The notes beneath the pieces were generated by a model. The model saw only the letters and a list, made by a program, of their open reading frames with translations. It did not search any database and was not told where the DNA came from. From Pseudomonadota bacterium (GTDB lineage: Bacteria > Desulfobacterota > Desulfobacteria > Desulfobacterales > ETH-SRB1): a DNA stretch of 35,129 nucleotides. The stretch's first letter is position 1, and each line of letters starts with the position of its first letter. Below are positions 16,672 to 25,492 of the stretch, piece by piece. A program made the translations under genes and the position numbers. Location of the stretch: assembly GCA_018897415.1 (NCBI GenBank), contig JAHIKR010000064.1:1-35129 (forward strand). Reading direction: 5' to 3'.

Positions 16672-17744
16672 ATAAAATGCATATCGCCGATCGCTCAATT
16701 GGAGATGGAGAGCCCACTTATTTCATAGCAGATATTGCGGCCAATCACGATGGGAGTCTGGATAGGGCCAAAAAATTGATCTGTCTGGCAAAGGAAGCCG
16801 GGGCAGATGCAGTAAAATTTCAAAATTTCGAAGCCAGGAAAATAGTCAGCAAACAGGGATTTGAATCGCTGGGTGGTCAAGCATCTCATCAGACTAAGTG
16901 GAAGAAGTCTGTCTTCGAAGTTTATGAGGATGCTTCCATTCCCTCCTCGTGGACTGTAAAACTCTGTGAGTTTTGTAAAGATACGGGGATTCATTATTTT
17001 TCTTCTCCCTATGACTTTGAAGCTGTGGATATGTTAGAACCATTTGTGCCGGCTTATAAGATCGGTTCGGGGGACATTACTTGGCCGGAAATGCTTCGAA
17101 AGATTTCAGCTAAAGGCAAGCCGGTTCTTTTAGCTACGGGAGCTTCGGATATAAATGAAGTGCGTGACGCGGTAAATATCATAAAATGTATCAATCCAAA
17201 TTTGGTTTTGATGCAGTGTAATACAAATTATACGGGGAGCCTGGAAAACTTCAGATACATTAATTTAAATGTTCTTAAAACCTTTAAAGACAAGTTCCCA
17301 GATGTAGTATTGGGTTTATCGGATCATACCCTTGGATATGTAACAGTATTGGGGGCTGTTGCATTGGGGGGGCGGGTAATAGAAAAACATTTCACTGACG
17401 ACATGAGTCGAGAAGGACCGGACCATGTTTTTTCAATGATACCTGAGGCATGGGCAGAAATGGTGCTACGTACACGAGAACTTGAAGATGCACTCGGGGG
17501 AAAGGAAAAGCGGGTGGAAGATAATGAACAGGAAACCGTGATCCTGCAGAGACGATGTCTGCGCGCGAAACAAAATCTGAAAATTGGAACAATTCTTACC
17601 AGACACTTGATTGATGTTTTAAGACCGGCACCGAGAGATGCTATTTCCCCTTATGATGTTGATCGGATGATCGGAATGCGGTTAATGGTTGATTTGCCGG
17701 AAGGCGAATATTTTAAATGGTCATATTTAGAAACGGTAAATTAA
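16668..17744 (+). CDS. NeuB-family sialic/pseudaminic acid synthase
   Basis: Condenses a six-carbon amino sugar with phosphoenolpyruvate to form a nonulosonic acid. The 358-aa length is typical. The TIM-barrel domain runs from YFIADIAANHDGSLDRAKKL through ADAVKFQNFEARKI, HYFSSPYDFEAVDML, YKIGSGDITWPEML, LSDHTLGYVTVLGAVALGG and VIEKHFTDD, all standard landmarks of the family. Residues about 290-358 form the SAF/antifreeze-like domain (RRCLRAKQNLKIGTILTR). A strong AGGAGG precedes the ATG, and the start overlaps the upstream stop. Sequence alone does not settle whether the product is sialic, legionaminic or pseudaminic acid; PseB in the same locus favours a pseudaminic-type acid. Confidence 0.92.
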   Translation: MNKMHIADRSIGDGEPTYFIADIAANHDGSLDRAKKLICLAKEAGADAVKFQNFEARKIVSKQGFESLGGQASHQTKWKKSVFEVYEDASIPSSWTVKLCEFCKDTGIHYFSSPYDFEAVDMLEPFVPAYKIGSGDITWPEMLRKISAKGKPVLLATGASDINEVRDAVNIIKCINPNLVLMQCNTNYTGSLENFRYINLNVLKTFKDKFPDVVLGLSDHTLGYVTVLGAVALGGRVIEKHFTDDMSREGPDHVFSMIPEAWAEMVLRTRELEDALGGKEKRVEDNEQETVILQRRCLRAKQNLKIGTILTRHLIDVLRPAPRDAISPYDVDRMIGMRLMVDLPEGEYFKWSYLETVN

Positions 17745-17747
17745 TCT

Positions 17748-18872
17748 ATGCGAGTCCTCTATTTCAGCAGAGATTATACGACCCACGATAGGCGCTTTCT
17801 TCAAAAACTGGCCCAATCTCGACACGAAATATTTTTTTTACGGTTAGAAAATGACAGTATTGATTATGAATCGCGTCTACTGCCGGATAATATTAATGTG
17901 GTAGAATGGAGTGGTGGGCGCGGACAAGTCAAAACGCAGGAGGAGTGCTTGCGTTTAATGCCTGATTTTTCAGCCGTTCTCGAACAAATTAAGCCCGATC
18001 TCATTCATGCCGGTCCTGTTCAATCCTGTGGATTCATGACTGCTATGAGCGGATTTCATCCTTTTCTTGTGATGTCCTGGGGATCCGATATATTGCTGGA
18101 TGCTGATAGAAATGAATTCTGGCGTTGGATAACAAAATATACTCTCGATCGGTCGGATTTTCTCTTTTGTGACTGCACGGCAGTTAGAAACAAGGTGAAA
18201 GAAATATCAAATTATTCAGGCAAGGCAATCCTTCAGTATTCATGGGGTGTCGATATAAAAGAATTTTCTCCAGGTCCGGATAACTCGAATTTTAAAGATT
18301 CTTTACAGTGGAGCGAGAACTGTATTGTTTTGTCGACCCGGAACTGGGAGCCAATATATGGAATGGATGTGCTCCTCAGGGCTTTTCACAAAGCCTATAC
18401 GAAAAATTCAAACCTCAGGCTTGTCTTATTGGGAAACGGTTCTCAGGAAAATGCAATTTGTAATTTTGTCAAAAAGCATGAACTCGATCATGCCGTTTTT
18501 CTGCCGGGTATATTATCCCACGCTAAACTGCCAGACATCTTCAGGGCTTCGGATGTATATTTAAGCTGTTCGTTCAGTGATGGTTCATCCGTATCACTCT
18601 TAGAGGCGATGGCTACGGGACTTCCTGTCATCGTAACAGACGGAGCTGGCAACAGGGAATGGGTTGTCCCAGGCCAAAATGGATGGTTGGCCCCGCCGGG
18701 CGATTTCGAAACATTTTCTGAATTTTTATATCAAGCTTCAATAATGTCGCACGAGGAACGAGAAAGCATAAGGCAGACGAATCGTAATATCATTGAGAGA
18801 TCAGCTGATTGGAATAAAAATGCATCCAAGCTTTTGGAATTGTATGAAAGAATCGAATCTCAATTTATCTGA
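17748..18872 (+). CDS. GT4-type (GT-B) glycosyltransferase
   Basis: A 374-aa retaining-type GT-B transferase that would add a sugar from a nucleotide donor to the lipid-linked unit on the cytoplasmic face. The N-domain starts MRVLYFSRDYTTHDRRFL. The C-domain has LVLLGNGSQENAI, FLPGILSHAKLPDIFRASDVYLSCSFSDGSSVSLLEAMATGLPVIVTD with the E-x7-E donor-binding helix (SLLEAMATGLP), and NGWLAPPGD. It starts 3 bp after the NeuB-family stop, so it belongs to the same operon. Donor and acceptor cannot be told from the sequence. Confidence 0.87.
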   Translation: MRVLYFSRDYTTHDRRFLQKLAQSRHEIFFLRLENDSIDYESRLLPDNINVVEWSGGRGQVKTQEECLRLMPDFSAVLEQIKPDLIHAGPVQSCGFMTAMSGFHPFLVMSWGSDILLDADRNEFWRWITKYTLDRSDFLFCDCTAVRNKVKEISNYSGKAILQYSWGVDIKEFSPGPDNSNFKDSLQWSENCIVLSTRNWEPIYGMDVLLRAFHKAYTKNSNLRLVLLGNGSQENAICNFVKKHELDHAVFLPGILSHAKLPDIFRASDVYLSCSFSDGSSVSLLEAMATGLPVIVTDGAGNREWVVPGQNGWLAPPGDFETFSEFLYQASIMSHEERESIRQTNRNIIERSADWNKNASKLLELYERIESQFI

Positions 18873-18899
18873 AAATCAGTCTGTTTCTGAAGGGGAAAA

Positions 18900-20822
18900 A
18901 TGATTATTTGCGTCAATTGCAACGGTAATATCACGACAGAGGAAAGTCCGGTCTATCAGTCCAGGAATGTTTTCGTTTTCAGTAAAGAAGACTATGAAAA
19001 ATTTATACTGGCGGATGAGTCCATTCTTTTTCTTTGGGGGGAGGTTTACGCTATATGCATGCCGAATGGTACTTATATTTCCATTGATCTCAAGACACAC
19101 GAAAGGGATATTGTAAATTTTTTTAGTAATTATTCCATCGATCAGGCAATTGATAAAATTGAGGGTAATTTTGTAGGATTGTTGATCAGGAATGGCGAAA
19201 TCGCCATCTTTGGCGATGAATTTAACAGGAAAGAACTTTTCTATAGAAAAATAAATGATGGAATTATTGCTTCCACAAACTTAAAGGCTGTCATAAAAAC
19301 AATTGATACAATCCGTTATTCCCAGAATGTTCTTGTAAATTTGCTTACCATATATGGGTATTATGCACCTAAAAAGCACACGATTTATAGAGATGTTTAT
19401 CGTCTTGGTGTTGGGGAACGATTACATTTTTCGTTAGGGAGCTTGACCGTAGAGAAAAAACCATTTGAGCCACTTAAGACAGGATCTTTTGGAATTAAAG
19501 AACACAATGAATATGTTGAGATTATGAGGAGCGCTGTTGAAATTCGCGCTTCATCACATTGTAACTGGATATTTATGTCCAGTGGATTTGATTCAAGTTC
19601 TATACTTGCTCTTCTCGTAGAAAAGTATGGGCCAGAAAAGGTGCGGTGTGTTGTAGGACGGATGAAATACTCAGAACGCGCCGGAGTCATCAATCAATTC
19701 GAGCTGGATAGAGCACATAAAATTGCTGAGTATTTTGGAGTACGAATTGATCAGGTGGATTTCGACTTTACAGGGCAAAAATCCGTCGAGTCATGGAAGC
19801 AGACGATTCCTCTCTTAAGAGATCAGCATCTATATGCTTATTCGGCTTATAATTTTTATCATTTGGCAAAATATGTCGCTGACAATGGAAATAGCGATGA
19901 TGCGGTCTTTGTCGGTGCTGTCAGCGATGGGGTTCATAATTTAGGTTTTGCCCAGTTTGCCACGATTCTCGAACATCCTGACATCGGATTTCGAGAATAC
20001 AGCGATAAAATGGCCTCTTATCTTTTCGGGCCAAGCTTTTTTAAGCGAATACTCGAAGGTGATATAGAAAATGATTTTGTGTATCAAATCATGAAGAGTC
20101 GTTCGGACGGAGCTGAGTTTTATAATATTAAGAAGATGGATGAATATGAGAAAAAAATAAAATTTCTTGAGTCTTTCTTCCACCGCAATCGTAGGATACC
20201 ATTCCTCAAACTTAAGAACATTTCTCTGGTTACTCAAGGTGGTGCAGAGTCTTTTGAAAATGAAATGGCAAACATATACTTAAAAGAAGTGGCAGAGAAA
20301 TTGATACCCGAAACAGTCTATTCATGCATACTGTATCTTTACAATAGTTATTTTTGGCAGGGAAGCACAGAGAGGTCAACGAACGCAGGGGCGTTGGATG
20401 TAATGGGCAAGACGATTACTTCTCCTTACTGGGATGGACGATTACATCGCTTCTTGAGTAAAATGCCTGAAGACTGGGGACGTGGGCTTGAACTCCGGCC
20501 AACAAAGTACCCCCTAAAGTGGATGTTGCAGAATGCGGTTGATTATCCCCTTCATCTGCAAACTGGACCTCATTCCTATCTATATGATGTGAATCCACAG
20601 TTTAGCCATACGAGCGAGTTTTTGTTTGGCTCGGCCTTAAAATTTTATTTGCAGGAAATCCTCAAAAACCGTCCTTATGAGGAAATTTTAGAGAGCAGCT
20701 ATTTTAATTTGGAATATATCAATTCAATTGTCGATGAATACGTTGCTGGTAGAGAATTCAGCGGTGCCAAAATGAATGACCTTCTCGCAATCGCAAATCT
20801 TTGCCTGATAGGCTGGTATTGA
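18900..20822 (+). CDS. Asparagine-synthase-like amidotransferase lacking the N-terminal Cys
   Basis: A 640-aa protein with the two-domain plan of asparagine synthetase B. Residues ~1-190 resemble the Ntn glutaminase domain (IEGNFVGLLIRNGEIAIFGDEFNRKELFY). The PP-loop ATP pyrophosphatase signature MSSGFDSSS lies at 226-234, in place of SGGxDSS. The glutaminase nucleophile Cys2 is absent (the protein begins MIICVN), so glutamine hydrolysis is unlikely and free ammonia, another amine or a partner glutaminase would be needed. Related proteins in LPS loci (WbpS/WbpG-like) are linked to amide or amidino groups on sugar acids. Here it may amidate a carboxyl of the ulosonic or uronic acid (inference). 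AAGGGG precedes the ATG. Confidence 0.8.
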   Translation: MIICVNCNGNITTEESPVYQSRNVFVFSKEDYEKFILADESILFLWGEVYAICMPNGTYISIDLKTHERDIVNFFSNYSIDQAIDKIEGNFVGLLIRNGEIAIFGDEFNRKELFYRKINDGIIASTNLKAVIKTIDTIRYSQNVLVNLLTIYGYYAPKKHTIYRDVYRLGVGERLHFSLGSLTVEKKPFEPLKTGSFGIKEHNEYVEIMRSAVEIRASSHCNWIFMSSGFDSSSILALLVEKYGPEKVRCVVGRMKYSERAGVINQFELDRAHKIAEYFGVRIDQVDFDFTGQKSVESWKQTIPLLRDQHLYAYSAYNFYHLAKYVADNGNSDDAVFVGAVSDGVHNLGFAQFATILEHPDIGFREYSDKMASYLFGPSFFKRILEGDIENDFVYQIMKSRSDGAEFYNIKKMDEYEKKIKFLESFFHRNRRIPFLKLKNISLVTQGGAESFENEMANIYLKEVAEKLIPETVYSCILYLYNSYFWQGSTERSTNAGALDVMGKTITSPYWDGRLHRFLSKMPEDWGRGLELRPTKYPLKWMLQNAVDYPLHLQTGPHSYLYDVNPQFSHTSEFLFGSALKFYLQEILKNRPYEEILESSYFNLEYINSIVDEYVAGREFSGAKMNDLLAIANLCLIGWY

Positions 20823-20838
20823 TGATGTTTAGCCTCAG

Positions 20839-22821
20839 ATGAAATTGGATTTTTTGTGCAAGATGAAAAACAAAAGAATCTTTTTTGAGAAAGTATCTTT
20901 TATCCATTATCCTCTCTTATTCTATTATTTATGGAGAGGATATGATATATATGTATTTGATTTTACATATAATATGAAAAAATCCAAATTATTACGATCT
21001 CTTATAAATAGAGAAAAGGTTATACGGATTTATATTAAATCCAGTACAAAAGAACATGGACTCGCAATTGATCAAACAGAAGTCATTTACAACCACCTTA
21101 AAAATGAAAAGATAATACGGATATTATCCGATCTTTATAAAACTACAGAAACGGACTTAGCTTTCAAAAAAATATTATTAAATGAGGTATTTAAACATAT
21201 TTATATAAACCAATATCTAAGCGATGAGGAGAAAGAACAAAAAGATTCTTTTGATATATTCTTTGTTCCTCATAATTACAATTTTTATGGGAAAATAATT
21301 AAAGATTACGGTAATTATAATATGAGGCCACTAAGAAAAATAAAAATAAATAAGTGGTTTTCATATATTTTCCCCTTTGTCGAAAGTTACGATAAACTTA
21401 AATGGCGTTTGGTGGCATTGTTTTATATTTTCCCAAAGATAGCATTGTTGTTCTTAGCAAGATTGTGTGCAGCGAAATCTTCATCGAAAGCCCACTTTAA
21501 GTATGCCATTCCCATAGATCAAATATTTCAGATTAAGTTCAATGGCAAAAGAAGCTTTGATTTTCTATTAGATTATGAAGAGATTAATAAAAAAAATACG
21601 ATTTTTATTCTCAACTATGCAGTTGATAAAGATTGGTTGGCTGAGCAGAAAGAAAAGGGATATTATTTTTTGAACACAAAAAATAATTTTAATATTCATC
21701 AGATGACAAAATTTCATTTGTCGGGCAAGTTATTACGCCTTACTTTTATGAGCCTAGTAAAAATGCTATTTGCAAGCACTTCTCACGTGCCATTTTTAAT
21801 TTGCTTCGTATATGGGATGAACATTTTTATTAAATGGAATATAATTTTTAATCAAATTTCCGCTGAAAATTATGTGTATACAAATCAAGAGGGAGTTGCC
21901 CAAATATTGATCAATATTCTTGTCGCAAAACATGGTGGGGCAACCTGGAATTATTCTTCATTCATTGGCGGAGGATTGCTTTATTCTAGGGACAATGATT
22001 TTAATGATTGCAGACATATCCTTTGGGCTTTTCTTAATAGTGATCACTTTCTGGCGGTAAACCGGGATGTTGTTAAGTATTATAGACTGCATCATCAGAA
22101 AATCCGCAATTATCATATCATAGGCAATATTTATTCTGAGATGGTTCGAGAGGAAATGGGAAAAATTAATAAGAAGGAATTCATTATCCAGTATTATCAT
22201 AGGCATTTTGCCAATAATATGAAAATTGTCGTTTACCTTGATACAACTTTTGTCGATGATGACAATGTATTTACTTCTTATGATGACGCAATAGCATCCT
22301 ATCAAGATATGCTTAGATTGCTCGATGAGCGAGAAGAACTTTTAATGATAGTTAAACCTTCCAAGAATGAGGATTTTTTTATCTCACCTTTAAGACAATG
22401 GTCTTCACCTGAAAAAGGAAAAATAATTATCGGCCTGTGGGAAAGTCTTAAGACTCATGAAAGAGTGTATTGGGCGGGCCACGCAGGTGATCTTCCTAAA
22501 ATTATGGCGATTAGCGACCTCGTTATCACGCATTGTATGTCTTCGCCCACGGTTGAAGCCCTTGGAGCAAGAAAAAAAGCCTTCTGGTATGAATCAGGTG
22601 ATAAGCATAGGGGGCTTGCATATGATAAAATTCCACAATTAGTGATTCATGGATACCATGATTTGAAAAAAAGAATTGAATATCTTTTATATGAAATTAA
22701 TGATGATGAATATGATGAATATTTGAACAAAAATATTAAATCCAAGATTGAATACCAACTTGATGGATTAGCTTTAACAAGATTTCGAAAGTTAATCTGC
22801 GCTGAAAAGAATAATCATTAA
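20839..22821 (+). CDS. Large protein of unknown family, possible GT-B glycosyltransferase
   Basis: I do not recognise a named family for this 660-aa, Lys/Ile/Phe/Tyr-rich protein. Two hydrophobic stretches (about residues 193-215 and 318-340) could be membrane-contacting. The last ~170 residues look like the donor-binding half of a GT-B enzyme: MIVKPSKNE, then VYWAGHAGDLPKIMAISDLVITHCMSSPTVEALGARKKAFWYESGD, which resembles the surface-carbohydrate and CDP-glycerol-transferase-like pattern of a late Ser/Thr-x-x-x-E helix. It lies 16 bp after the asparagine-synthase-like gene and 18 bp before wzx. The coding is strongly AT-rich, so it may have been acquired separately. A glycosyl- or polyol-phosphate-transfer role is inference. 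Confidence 0.55.
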   Translation: MKLDFLCKMKNKRIFFEKVSFIHYPLLFYYLWRGYDIYVFDFTYNMKKSKLLRSLINREKVIRIYIKSSTKEHGLAIDQTEVIYNHLKNEKIIRILSDLYKTTETDLAFKKILLNEVFKHIYINQYLSDEEKEQKDSFDIFFVPHNYNFYGKIIKDYGNYNMRPLRKIKINKWFSYIFPFVESYDKLKWRLVALFYIFPKIALLFLARLCAAKSSSKAHFKYAIPIDQIFQIKFNGKRSFDFLLDYEEINKKNTIFILNYAVDKDWLAEQKEKGYYFLNTKNNFNIHQMTKFHLSGKLLRLTFMSLVKMLFASTSHVPFLICFVYGMNIFIKWNIIFNQISAENYVYTNQEGVAQILINILVAKHGGATWNYSSFIGGGLLYSRDNDFNDCRHILWAFLNSDHFLAVNRDVVKYYRLHHQKIRNYHIIGNIYSEMVREEMGKINKKEFIIQYYHRHFANNMKIVVYLDTTFVDDDNVFTSYDDAIASYQDMLRLLDEREELLMIVKPSKNEDFFISPLRQWSSPEKGKIIIGLWESLKTHERVYWAGHAGDLPKIMAISDLVITHCMSSPTVEALGARKKAFWYESGDKHRGLAYDKIPQLVIHGYHDLKKRIEYLLYEINDDEYDEYLNKNIKSKIEYQLDGLALTRFRKLICAEKNNH

Positions 22822-22839
22822 TAAAGAAATATCTTAATA

Positions 22840-24324
22840 GTGGCAACTAAAGAACAGCAGATAAAAAACAGTTTTATCTATCTATTGCCCATCATAATTA
22901 GTAATCTACTCCCTTTTATTACATTGCCGATATTTACCAGAATCCTTACCAGGGAAGATTACGGGGTTTTGGCGTTAGCTCAGGTATATGCAATTTTTGT
23001 GACCGGTTTGGCAAATTTCGGAATGACCGTGTCTTACGACCGAAACTATTTTCAATATCGAGATAATCGCGTAGAAACGGCGAAATTATTATATTCCACT
23101 CTCCTCTTTGTAATGTTGAATTTTCTTTTTCTCGCTGGTTTGACTTATTTATTCAAGGGAACTCTCTCAAAGCTCATTATAGGATCTGCTGAACATGCGA
23201 ACATTATGTTCTGGGCGTTTTGTGCACAGTTTTTCAGTAGCGTGAGCTATTACTACTTGGCTTATTTTAAAAACTCCGAATCAGCAAAAAAGTTTGTTGT
23301 TTATACAATCACAGGTAGTCTTATTGCCATTATCATTTCTCTTTATCTGGTAGTTTATCTGCGTATCGGTGTTATTGGAATTGTATATGCGCAGTTGTGC
23401 TCTGGAACCTTAGTTTTTGCTATATTAACTTATAAATTTACAAATATTTTTTCCATTACATTTAGCAAACCGATATTTGTTGAGTCGCTGAAAATAAGTT
23501 ATCCCTTAACACCCAGGATATTTTTGGGTGTTATAGGCTCACAATTTGATAAATACATGATCGGTTTGTTGGCCTCAGTCGGGGGGGTCGGAATATATAG
23601 TATTGGTCAGAAAGTAGCATATGTTACATTTAGTTATATGACGGCGTTGGAAAACGTCTATGCGCCGCAGGTATATAAAAAAATGTTTGATCTTGGGGAT
23701 AAGGGCGGTGAAGCAGTGGGACCGTACCTTACTCCGTTTTTTTATATATCAATTTTGGTTGCGCTGATGATTTCCTTATTTTCTCAAGAGGTTATTACAA
23801 TTTTGACTCCAAGCTCGTATCATGAAGCCATAGATATAGTTACAGTTTTATCTATGCTATATGGGTCGTATTTTTTCGGAAAACAGCCTCAGCTTATCTT
23901 TGCAAAGAAAACATGGATGACCTCTGCTCTTACTCTGGTAAATATTACTCTCAACATTGCGATAAATATCCCGTTCATTATAAAATGGGGAGCCATTGGC
24001 GCTGCCTGGGCTACGCTTACCGCAGGAGTGATCTCCTGTTCGATTTCCTTTGCTATTTCGCAGCACTACTACCGAATCAGGTGGGAGTATGGAAATCTGG
24101 CATACATCTTCTTGACCTTTTTTGGATTTTCAATCCTTATTATATTATTGAGGGACATGAATGCCGCATACTCGGTGCTTTTGGGTGTGAAGATAATTGC
24201 TGTTATGATTTATGTCTTGATCGGTGTAAAAATAAGAGTGATTACTATGAAAAACTGGATGCTCGTGAAGGATATGCTTTTCAACTTAAAGACACGTTCG
24301 CTATTGGGAAATTCTCAATCTTGA
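22840..24324 (+). CDS. wzx: Wzx-type oligosaccharide flippase
   Basis: A 494-aa polytopic inner-membrane protein of the MOP/PST family with about twelve to fourteen hydrophobic helices. The start KNSFIYLLPIIISNLLPFITLPIFTRILTREDYG is classic for the family. It would flip the undecaprenyl-linked unit to the periplasm. Translation starts with GTG at 22840, which places the family N-terminus correctly; no good Shine-Dalgarno sequence is visible. The last codons (KTRSLLGNSQS) and the following 30 nt are duplicated at 26082-26175 on the far side of the kinase module, an unusual scar described separately. Confidence 0.9.
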   Translation: MATKEQQIKNSFIYLLPIIISNLLPFITLPIFTRILTREDYGVLALAQVYAIFVTGLANFGMTVSYDRNYFQYRDNRVETAKLLYSTLLFVMLNFLFLAGLTYLFKGTLSKLIIGSAEHANIMFWAFCAQFFSSVSYYYLAYFKNSESAKKFVVYTITGSLIAIIISLYLVVYLRIGVIGIVYAQLCSGTLVFAILTYKFTNIFSITFSKPIFVESLKISYPLTPRIFLGVIGSQFDKYMIGLLASVGGVGIYSIGQKVAYVTFSYMTALENVYAPQVYKKMFDLGDKGGEAVGPYLTPFFYISILVALMISLFSQEVITILTPSSYHEAIDIVTVLSMLYGSYFFGKQPQLIFAKKTWMTSALTLVNITLNIAINIPFIIKWGAIGAAWATLTAGVISCSISFAISQHYYRIRWEYGNLAYIFLTFFGFSILIILLRDMNAAYSVLLGVKIIAVMIYVLIGVKIRVITMKNWMLVKDMLFNLKTRSLLGNSQS

Positions 24325-24355
24325 GCTAATGGGATTGCTGATGAGTTCTGTTGTG
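24298..24355 (+). repeat. Direct repeat, copy 1 (wzx 3' end plus start of next gene)
   Basis: These 58 nt match 26118-26175 at 54 positions, with the first 28 identical. They cover the last codons and stop of wzx and what looks like the first nine codons of the gene now at 26149. Homology continues more loosely upstream, to about 24264, at the protein level. Confidence 0.9.
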
Positions 24356-24391
24356 GAAGTAAAACGATTCTTTGAAGCCAGAATGGAGTAA
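24329..24391 (+). pseudogene. 5' remnant resembling the start of the gene at 26149
   Basis: The 20-codon frame begins MGLLMSSVVE, against MRSLMSSIVI at 26149. After nine codons it diverges and ends at TAA. It is best read as the broken 5' end of that gene left next to wzx when the kinase module entered. An independent small gene is unlikely. Confidence 0.6.
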
Positions 24392-24417
24392 CATCGTAAG
24401 ACAGAAAGGGATTTATT

Positions 24418-25437
24418 GTGGATATGAATTGTAGAATATTAGCCACGTTGGGGCCGAGTTCATTGCGGCAGGATATTATCTCGCAGATTGAGAATGAATA
24501 TTTATATCTTTTTCGCATTAATCTATCACATACACCAATCGATTCATTAGCGGATATCATAAGCAAAATTCAAAGCTACACCGAAATTCCTATCTGCTTG
24601 GATTCCGAGGGAGCACAGATTCGGAATCAATCGGTGACCAATGGAAAAATATTCCTTCATAAGGATGACGCAATAAAAATCCATTTCAATGAAATTCTGG
24701 GGGATTCAAAGAATCTATCTTTTACACCTCCTAATATAGCCGAGCAGCTAACTGTGGGTGACGAGATGAGTATTGACTTCAATTCAACTCGCATCAAGAT
24801 CATTGAGAAACACATGAAATACTGTAAGGCTAAGGTAGAACATGGGGGGAAGGTTGGTAGTAACAAGGCTGCCACCCTGAACAGGGAAATTGATATGGAA
24901 GCGATTACTTCCAAAGATAAGAAGGCAATCACGATTGCGAAAGAAATGGGGATCAAATATTTTGCTTTGTCTTTTGCCGGATCAAGTGAAGACGTCAAAA
25001 CGATGCGTGAACTCGCAGGAAGAGATGCGACCATCATTTCAAAAATTGAGAGCAAGAAAGGTGTTCTTAACCTCAATGATATAATAGATGCAAGTGACGA
25101 AATTCTTATTGACCGAGGTGATTTATCCAGAGAGATTAATCTTGAGAAGATTCCATTTCTACAAAGGAGAATAATTGCAATGGCAAGATCAAAAAAAGTG
25201 CCTGTATATGTTGCCACAAATCTCCTCGAGTCAATGGTAAAAGTGCCGGAGCCCACAAGGGCGGAAATTAATGATGTGGTAAGTACATTGTTAATGGGTG
25301 CAAATGGATTGGTTCTAGCCGCTGAAACCGCCATAGGAAAATATCCTGTAAAAGCTGCAAAGATGATTAAAAAGCTCATAAGCCAAACAGAAAAGTGGAC
25401 ATCAAATACCAGTATTACAGAATTACTAGAGAGTTGA
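24418..25437 (+). CDS. Short pyruvate-kinase-like enzyme
   Basis: A 339-aa protein of the pyruvate kinase family with the A and B domains but without the ~120-residue C-terminal regulatory domain. Seen: RILATLGPSS (6-15), FRINLSH with Arg33, Asn35 and Ser37, LDSEGAQIR (61-69), B domain about 72-150, Lys150 in the substrate loop, catalytic Lys209 and Glu211 in SKIE, RGDL with Asp235, VATNLLESM with Thr267, and AAETAIGKYPV. Most catalytic and Mg/K sites are kept, but the usual LDTKGPEIR has become LDSEGAQIR, which points to a changed substrate pocket. A housekeeping role is unlikely in this setting. It may move phosphate between PEP/ATP and a locus-specific hydroxy compound (inference). GTG start, with AAAGGG 6-7 nt upstream; ATG 24424 is the alternative. 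Confidence 0.8.
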   Translation: MDMNCRILATLGPSSLRQDIISQIENEYLYLFRINLSHTPIDSLADIISKIQSYTEIPICLDSEGAQIRNQSVTNGKIFLHKDDAIKIHFNEILGDSKNLSFTPPNIAEQLTVGDEMSIDFNSTRIKIIEKHMKYCKAKVEHGGKVGSNKAATLNREIDMEAITSKDKKAITIAKEMGIKYFALSFAGSSEDVKTMRELAGRDATIISKIESKKGVLNLNDIIDASDEILIDRGDLSREINLEKIPFLQRRIIAMARSKKVPVYVATNLLESMVKVPEPTRAEINDVVSTLLMGANGLVLAAETAIGKYPVKAAKMIKKLISQTEKWTSNTSITELLES

Positions 25438-25492
25438 CAAAAATAGGCAATATCAACAGTTTTTAAGAAGAACTAACTATAGGTTAATAACT

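Noticed and set aside
24657..25379. Minus-strand frame of 240 codons opposite the pyruvate-kinase-like gene
   Set aside because: The plus strand encodes clear family motifs throughout; the minus product is a hydrophobic antisense shadow.
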